Part shown: one piece after another, positions 5,692 to 8,777 of the stretch
Numbering within the stretch: position 1 is the stretch's first letter
Layout: every line of letters starts with the position of its first letter
Assembly: GCA_937915285.1 (NCBI GenBank)
Contig: CALDNG010000409.1
Span: forward strand, 1-8,777
Direction of reading: 5' to 3'
DNA length: 8,777 bases
Origin: an uncultured Desulfomonile sp.
Lineage (GTDB): Bacteria; Desulfobacterota; Desulfomonilia; Desulfomonilales; Desulfomonilaceae
Translations under genes and position numbers: made by a program
Notes under the pieces: generated by a model
The model's input: only the letters and a program-made list of their open reading frames with translations
Told to the model about the DNA's origin: nothing
The model's database searches: none

Positions 5692-5734
5692 GAAGAAAAA
5701 TAGCCGATCTTCTTGATTCAGAAAAACGATCGGC
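5692..5734 (-). terminator. Leader hairpin plus U-tract (candidate attenuator) before the sulfite-reductase-like gene
   Basis: On the minus strand GCCGATC (complement of 5728-5734) pairs with GATCGGC (complement of 5703-5709), an inner TTCT/AGAA pairing can extend the stem, and TATTTTTCTTC (5702-5692) follows at once. This is the form of a rho-independent terminator. It lies about 28 bases upstream of the gene it would silence, and the gene further upstream points the other way. That position fits transcription attenuation rather than 3' termination. No leader peptide or known riboswitch was recognised. Confidence 0.55.
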
Positions 5735-5745
5735 CAGATAGTCTG

Positions 5746-5774
5746 TTGACTGATTAGCAATTCTATTTCATTAT
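5746..5774 (+). promoter_or_regulatory. Predicted sigma70-type promoter of the HcpR-like gene
   Basis: TTGACT (5746-5751), a 17-base spacer and CATTAT (5769-5774) match the -35 and -10 consensus at 5 of 6 and 4 of 6 positions. Transcription would start near 5781 and leave a leader of about 110 bases containing the 10-base tandem repeat and the inverted repeat described separately. Confidence 0.45.
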
Positions 5775-5800
5775 TTTAGTGGCACTTACAATAAAAGTCC

Positions 5801-5820
5801 AGTTCCATGCAGTTCCATGC
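5801..5820 (+). repeat. 10-base tandem duplication AGTTCCATGC x2
   Basis: Two exact adjacent copies of AGTTCCATGC, each containing an ATG. The first ATG (5807) would open a 254-residue version of the HcpR-like protein, but no ribosome site precedes it and the added 28 residues do not resemble the family. It is probably a local slippage duplication in the leader. Confidence 0.7.
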
Positions 5821-5831
5821 AGGCCATTTTA

Positions 5832-5852
5832 TCAGGAATAAGGCATTCCTGA
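5832..5852. promoter_or_regulatory. Perfect inverted repeat in the hcpR-like leader
   Basis: TCAGGAAT-AAGGC-ATTCCTGA has 8-base arms and a 5-base centre and ends 38 bases before the preferred ATG at 5891. It could be an operator for autoregulation by another factor or an mRNA hairpin. It does not match the TTGAC-type HcpR site. Confidence 0.5.
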
Positions 5853-5890
5853 ATCAGAACACGAATGATGGCATATTCGCAGGCACAAAG

Positions 5891-6571
5891 ATGAAGTTTA
5901 CTGATTTAAACCAGATACCTCTTTTTGAAGGATTGTCGGCATCAGACCTGCTTGACCTGACATCCATCGCTATCACCAAAAACTTCAAACGTGGAAACAC
6001 GATATTTAGTGAGAACGAGCCGGGGCTAGGTTTTTACGTCGTGACTGAAGGGAAGGTCAAGATTTTCAAGATATCCAGTGAAGGAAAGGAACAAATACTT
6101 CACATTTTTGGTCCCGGAGAACCTTTTGGAGAGGCTCCGGTTTTTGCAGGACAACGTTTTCCGGCCCATGCACTCGCCCTGGAGGACTCAGAGGTGCTGT
6201 ATTTCCCGAGAGTAGCCTTCATAGACCTTGTTAAAAGAAACCCGTCTCTGGCCCTGAGCATGCTGGCGGTCCTCTCCATGAGACTGAGACGTTTCGCTGC
6301 CCTGGTGGAGGATTTGTCCTTGAAGGAAGTTCCCAGCAGACTCGCAGCGCATTTCGTGTTCCTGAGTGAAAACTCCCCCGAGAACACCGAGCTTTCGCTT
6401 GACATGTCAAAAAATCAGCTCGCTGGATTGCTTGGCACTATACCTGAAACGCTGTCGCGAATTTTGTCAAAGATGGTGAAAAAGGGGCTGATTGAGATTC
6501 AGGGTCCAAAAATAAGAATTCTTGATCGCGATGGCTTGGATGAACTGGCCCATGGGGGAACTAGACTGTGA
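5891..6571 (+). CDS. hcpR: Crp/Fnr-family regulator, probable HcpR (nitrosative-stress regulator of hcp)
   Basis: 226 residues from ATG 5891, the usual family length. A longer reading from 5807 lacks a ribosome site, and that for 5891 is weak too (GCAGG). Residues 8-110 form the cyclic-nucleotide-binding-type beta-barrel (PLFEGLSASDL, FKRGNTIFSENEPG, GEPFGEAPVF). A dimerisation helix spans about 112-140, and a winged helix-turn-helix at about 174-204 has the recognition helix TIPETLSRILSKM. It contains E186-x2-S189-R190, the ExxSR triad with which FNR reads TTGA. The protein contains no cysteine, so it cannot hold an FNR-type cluster; characterised HcpR proteins sense NO with heme, which would fit. 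With the TTGAC-N4-GTCAA site before hcp, HcpR is the most likely identity. A DNR/NnrR-like protein is the main alternative. Confidence 0.8.
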   Translation: MKFTDLNQIPLFEGLSASDLLDLTSIAITKNFKRGNTIFSENEPGLGFYVVTEGKVKIFKISSEGKEQILHIFGPGEPFGEAPVFAGQRFPAHALALEDSEVLYFPRVAFIDLVKRNPSLALSMLAVLSMRLRRFAALVEDLSLKEVPSRLAAHFVFLSENSPENTELSLDMSKNQLAGLLGTIPETLSRILSKMVKKGLIEIQGPKIRILDRDGLDELAHGGTRL

Positions 6572-6661
6572 TGATTGTTCAGGGCATGATCCGTGAAAAA
6601 GAAATAATCATTGATGACATTGGCAATTTAGCGCTGAGTCAATTATGGAGCGAATTTACGA

Positions 6662-7480
6662 ATGCCCGCTAAAAGATACCAAGGCAATCTTTGTGATTTG
6701 TATGACACCTACAACCGTCGTGAGTATGTTCATCCCGACCCCCTTGAATTCCTTTATGATTATCAGGACGTCAGAGACAGGGAGATTGTCGCCCTGGTCT
6801 CGTCATCGCTGGCTTACGGTGGGATAAAGCAGATTCTGAAGAGTGTGGCTACAGCGCTCTCCCCAATTCCCGGTCCTGCCGAGTTCATAAGAAACAGCTC
6901 GAGGAAAGACCTCGAACTTCTCTACGGTGGGTTTAAGCACAGGTTCACGACCGGCGAGGAACTCGCTTCGATGCTATTCGGGGTAAGATCCGTAATGGAA
7001 AAACACGGTACCCTTGAGGCATGTTTTGTAAACTTCCTAAAGCCTGAGGATGACACAATACTGCCGGCGCTGTCAGGATTCGTGTCTGAGTTATCGTCTG
7101 TCTTCAAAGGAAAACCAAGGAGTTTGCTCCCCTCCCCGGTTAACGGCAGCGCCTGCAAAAGGCTTAACCTGTTTCTGAGATGGATGGTGAGGAAGGATCA
7201 GGTTGACCCAGGCGGTTGGGATCATGTGCCGCAATCCAAACTCGTTATACCGGTGGATATACACATGCATAGAATTAGCTTCATGCTAGGCCTGACCTCC
7301 AGAAAAGTCGCCGACATGAAAACAGCGATTGAAATTACCAGAGCTTTCAGGAAAATTTCACCCGAGGATCCGGTCCGTTTCGATTTTTGCCTTACCCGCC
7401 TTGGCATTAGGGATGACCTGGATCCGAAGCAATTTCTCACGGCGTGTGAAATCTCAGGAGATGCAAAACCTAATTTTTAG
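6662..7480 (+). CDS. DUF2400 / TIGR02757 family protein
   Basis: A 272-residue conserved bacterial protein of unknown function. Visible family landmarks are DPLEFLYDYQDVRDREIVAL (26-45), SSSLAYGGIKQILKSV (47-62), a KHRFT block near 92-96, CKRLNLFLRWMVRKDQVDPG (165-184), IPVDIHMHRISFMLGLTSRK (196-215) and PEDPVRFDFCLTRLGI (234-249). The segment around D199 resembles the VDTHVxR-xxRLGL stretch of HhH-GPD DNA glycosylases such as endonuclease III, where the Asp is catalytic, so a DNA-repair-related fold is possible but unproven. The ATG at 6662 follows GGAG with an 11-base gap. It lies 90 bases after the HcpR-like gene on the same strand and may be co-transcribed; no terminator is seen between them. 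Its 3' end overlaps the convergent DUF192 gene by 11 bases. Confidence 0.88.
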   Translation: MPAKRYQGNLCDLYDTYNRREYVHPDPLEFLYDYQDVRDREIVALVSSSLAYGGIKQILKSVATALSPIPGPAEFIRNSSRKDLELLYGGFKHRFTTGEELASMLFGVRSVMEKHGTLEACFVNFLKPEDDTILPALSGFVSELSSVFKGKPRSLLPSPVNGSACKRLNLFLRWMVRKDQVDPGGWDHVPQSKLVIPVDIHMHRISFMLGLTSRKVADMKTAIEITRAFRKISPEDPVRFDFCLTRLGIRDDLDPKQFLTACEISGDAKPNF

Positions 7481-7991
7481 GGGAATAAACTCCAAATAAT
7501 ACTTTTTGACCTGATCTCACATTGAAACGCTTGCAGAAACCCGCCTTGACTTCAAGACAATACCTCGACGGGAACAGCGATGGATACGTAACTCCTGAAT
7601 CAGGTTGAATATTTTCATAAATCAGTCTGATGGTGTCTGAAGAGTCTATCCAGATGGCGTCTATAGGGAACCGCATTCCCTGCATGTGGATAGCGTAAAT
7701 CCCGTCCATCACGAAATCCAGCAACATGCCGGATTCGTCATTGATGGAGGTCCAGCCCAGCAATCCTTCCACACGCAATGGCCCAGTGTTGGCCAATGTC
7801 GCCTTGATCGTCCTGTTACCCAAGCTAACACCAACATATTGAACTTTAGACGCCTCCGTAACCTGGCTATGGACTCTTGCGTCATATTTCAAGCCCAGGA
7901 TTGCAATAAACACAAACGACATAAGTGTCGCTAAGGTTTTCCTCGTATGACCCCGAGCAGGTTTCATGCGAATGGTCGATTCGGTGCTCAT
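7470..7991 (-). CDS. Membrane-anchored DUF192 family protein
   Basis: 173 residues. A basic N terminus (MKPARGHTRKT, 9-19) precedes one hydrophobic segment at about 20-35 (LATLMSFVFIAILGL), a signal anchor or uncleaved signal peptide, so the rest should face the periplasm. Residues 57-169 match the DUF192 pattern: LLGWTSINDESGMLLDF (77-93), HMQGMRFPIDAIWID (102-116), IYENIQPDSGVTYPS (124-138) and RYCLEVKAGFCKRFNV (143-158), close to the usual W-M-K-N-T-xx-P-L-D-xx-F and RxxLELxAG blocks. The family has a small beta-rich fold and no established function. The ATG at 7991 has AGAGGAAA only at some distance. M9 (7967) is an alternative start. The stop codon is embedded in the end of the DUF2400 gene. 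Confidence 0.85.
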   Translation of the reverse strand: MSTESTIRMKPARGHTRKTLATLMSFVFIAILGLKYDARVHSQVTEASKVQYVGVSLGNRTIKATLANTGPLRVEGLLGWTSINDESGMLLDFVMDGIYAIHMQGMRFPIDAIWIDSSDTIRLIYENIQPDSGVTYPSLFPSRYCLEVKAGFCKRFNVRSGQKVLFGVYSPKN

Positions 7992-8144
7992 GCCGTTAGA
8001 ATCGTTTCCTCTCTCTCATGTAAATAAAACGCCTGGAATAAAGCTGTCTACACCAAGATTAACACAACGCGCCGGGAAATTTAACTCATTGAGGATCGTG
8101 GCAGCTTTTTCAGGATAATTTAAGGTTGCTTCCCAGTCAATCAG

Positions 8145-8159
8145 TAATCATTATTATAT
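8145..8159. promoter_or_regulatory. PerR-box-like AT-rich sequence
   Basis: TAATCAT-T-ATTATAT matches the Bacillus PerR box TTATAAT-N-ATTATAA at 11 of 14 arm positions. It lies just upstream of the promoter of the exported metallo-beta-lactamase-fold gene. A PerR-type gene is present in the window, but AT-rich promoter DNA matches such boxes by chance, so this is a weak candidate. Confidence 0.25.
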
Positions 8160-8165
8160 AGTATC

Positions 8166-8181
8166 CAAAGGTTGACCTTTG
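8166..8181. promoter_or_regulatory. Perfect palindrome CAAAGGT-TG-ACCTTTG, candidate operator
   Basis: Perfect 7-base arms around a 2-base centre, covering the whole -35 hexamer (8172-8177) of the predicted promoter. A protein bound here would block RNA polymerase, so repression is the simplest reading. I do not recognise the cognate regulator, and the site differs from the HcpR operator. Confidence 0.55.
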
Positions 8182-8200
8182 ATGTTATGCGCAGTATAGG
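8172..8200 (+). promoter_or_regulatory. Sigma70-type promoter of the metallo-beta-lactamase-fold gene
   Basis: TTGACC (8172-8177), a 17-base spacer and TATAGG (8195-8200) give a good -35/-10 pair. Transcription would start near 8207 and leave a leader of about 66 bases. The leader has a GGAGGA at 8205-8210 with no start codon in reach, then the real ribosome site GAGAGGAG before the ATG at 8273. Confidence 0.6.
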
Positions 8201-8272
8201 TTACGGAGGACAATTTAAATTTAGACAATAATTGGGTACAAACCAGACAAAAACCGTATAGAGAGGAGTAAG

Positions 8273-8777
8273 ATGAAAAAATTTGCGATGACCCGTAGGG
8301 GTTTTCTGGTCGGAGCAACGGCCGGTGGAGCCACGTTGATTGCTTCGTCCTACCTCAAACCGGACGTCTGGGCTGCTGGCAGCCCTGCCTCAAACACTCC
8401 GGAAACCCAGATAAAAGATTCAGAATCCAGTTCACATTCCGAGGATTCATCAACTTTCAGCGTAGTTGACACCTATACATTTCCCGGCTTCAAAGTAGTT
8501 CAGATAACCCTGCCTGTTCTATCGATCTACAGCTATCTCCTGATAAGTGAGGGAGAAGCCTTACTTATAGATCCTGTACGGGACATATCCTTCTACCTTG
8601 AAACTGCAAAAAACGAGAATGCGAAAATAGTTGGAGTGTATCTGTCCCACTCGCATGCAGACTTTGTGGCTGGCCACATGGAGGTAAAGAAGGCTCTCGG
8701 GGTTCCGATTTACCAGAGTCATAAATGCGGAGCAAAGTATTCTTTCAAGTCCATGGACGAAAAGTCCACGTTGAAAA
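8273..8777 (+). CDS. Tat-exported metallo-beta-lactamase-fold protein (persulfide dioxygenase/rhodanese-linked type), 3' truncated
   Basis: The first 168 codons of a gene that runs off the window. The N terminus has a twin-arginine signal: TRRGFLVG (7-14), a hydrophobic stretch with ATAGGATLIASS and a likely cleavage near VWA-A (32-35). A Ser/Glu/Asp-rich linker follows (about 40-62). The metallo-beta-lactamase fold begins near 63; the metal motif is H126-x-H128-x-D130-x4-H135 within SHSHADFVAGH, the form found in ETHE1-like persulfide dioxygenases and MBL-rhodanese proteins, so a thiol/persulfide substrate in the periplasm is the best guess. Most ETHE1-type enzymes are cytoplasmic or mitochondrial, so Tat export is noteworthy. 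The ribosome site AGGAG (8264-8268) lies 4 bases before the ATG. Whether a rhodanese domain follows cannot be seen. Confidence 0.85.
   Translation, partial: MKKFAMTRRGFLVGATAGGATLIASSYLKPDVWAAGSPASNTPETQIKDSESSSHSEDSSTFSVVDTYTFPGFKVVQITLPVLSIYSYLLISEGEALLIDPVRDISFYLETAKNENAKIVGVYLSHSHADFVAGHMEVKKALGVPIYQSHKCGAKYSFKSMDEKSTLK

Noticed and set aside
5665..5760. 32-residue N-terminal extension of the sulfite-reductase-like protein from a TTG
   Set aside because: It uses a TTG start, runs through a terminator-like hairpin with U-tract, and adds residues outside the PCP_red-like start.
5746..5760. Second HcpR site TTGAC...GCAA before hcpR
   Set aside because: Only the left half-site fits; the right half is TAGCAA with wrong spacing. 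TTGACT is better read as a -35 box.
5807..5890. 28-residue N-terminal extension of the HcpR-like protein
   Set aside because: No ribosome site precedes 5807, the stretch contains the tandem and inverted repeats, and the family normally begins close to the PLFEGL motif as it does from 5891.
1..8777. CRISPR arrays, insertion sequences, tRNA or rRNA genes
   Set aside because: No regularly spaced repeats, transposase-like protein, terminal repeats or recognisable RNA gene was seen on either strand.

Overview
The window looks like the end of a metagenome-style contig from an anaerobic bacterium, most likely a sulfate- or sulfur-metabolising member of the Desulfobacterota (former Deltaproteobacteria). 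This is inferred from gene content: a class I hybrid cluster protein, an HcpR-like Crp/Fnr regulator with its TTGAC-N4-GTCAA operator, a small siroheme/[4Fe-4S] sulfite-reductase-like protein, a PerR-type Fur protein and a Tat-exported metallo-beta-lactamase-fold protein. No rRNA or tRNA is seen, so the taxon is only a suggestion. The first 46 bases are not genomic: they match the end of an Illumina P7/TruSeq index adapter, and the genuine sequence begins at about base 47.

Layout. Bases 47-336 (+) are the 3' part of a SnoaL-like (SgcJ/EcaC-type) gene. A long hairpin at 351-407 separates it from a convergent PerR-type regulator (455-961, -). A block of minus-strand genes follows, in transcription order from right to left: a small sulfite/nitrite-reductase-like gene (4879-5664), hcp (2931-4577), a Cys-rich HD-domain gene (2031-2765) and a ferredoxin-like multi-Cys gene (1196-1957), which ends in a GC-rich terminator (1154-1183). 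Divergent from the sulfite-reductase-like gene is the HcpR-like regulator (5891-6571, +). It is followed by a DUF2400/TIGR02757 gene (6662-7480, +), a convergent membrane-anchored DUF192 gene (7470-7991, -) whose 3' end overlaps it by 11 bases, and the first 168 codons of a Tat-exported metallo-beta-lactamase-fold gene (8273 to the window end, +).

How the genes may work together. The core is a candidate nitrosative-stress (NO/hydroxylamine/nitrite) response island. The regulator has no cysteine and carries the FNR-type ExxSR recognition helix. A perfect palindrome TTGACTTAAGTCAA lies upstream of hcp. If transcription starts near base 4642, where a fair -10 element is visible, the palindrome is centred exactly at -41.5, the classic class II activator position. 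The ferredoxin-like protein is a plausible electron donor for Hcp in place of the enterobacterial Hcr, which is absent here. The HD protein, with eight cysteines in its first 65 residues, is the least explained member. The sulfite-reductase-like gene has a terminator-like hairpin plus U-tract in its own leader, which suggests transcription attenuation. These links are inferences from sequence and gene order.

The right end may be a separate periplasmic sulfur or oxidative-stress unit. The metallo-beta-lactamase gene has a good sigma70-type promoter (TTGACC-17-TATAGG) whose -35 box sits inside a perfect 16-base palindrome, CAAAGGT-TG-ACCTTTG.
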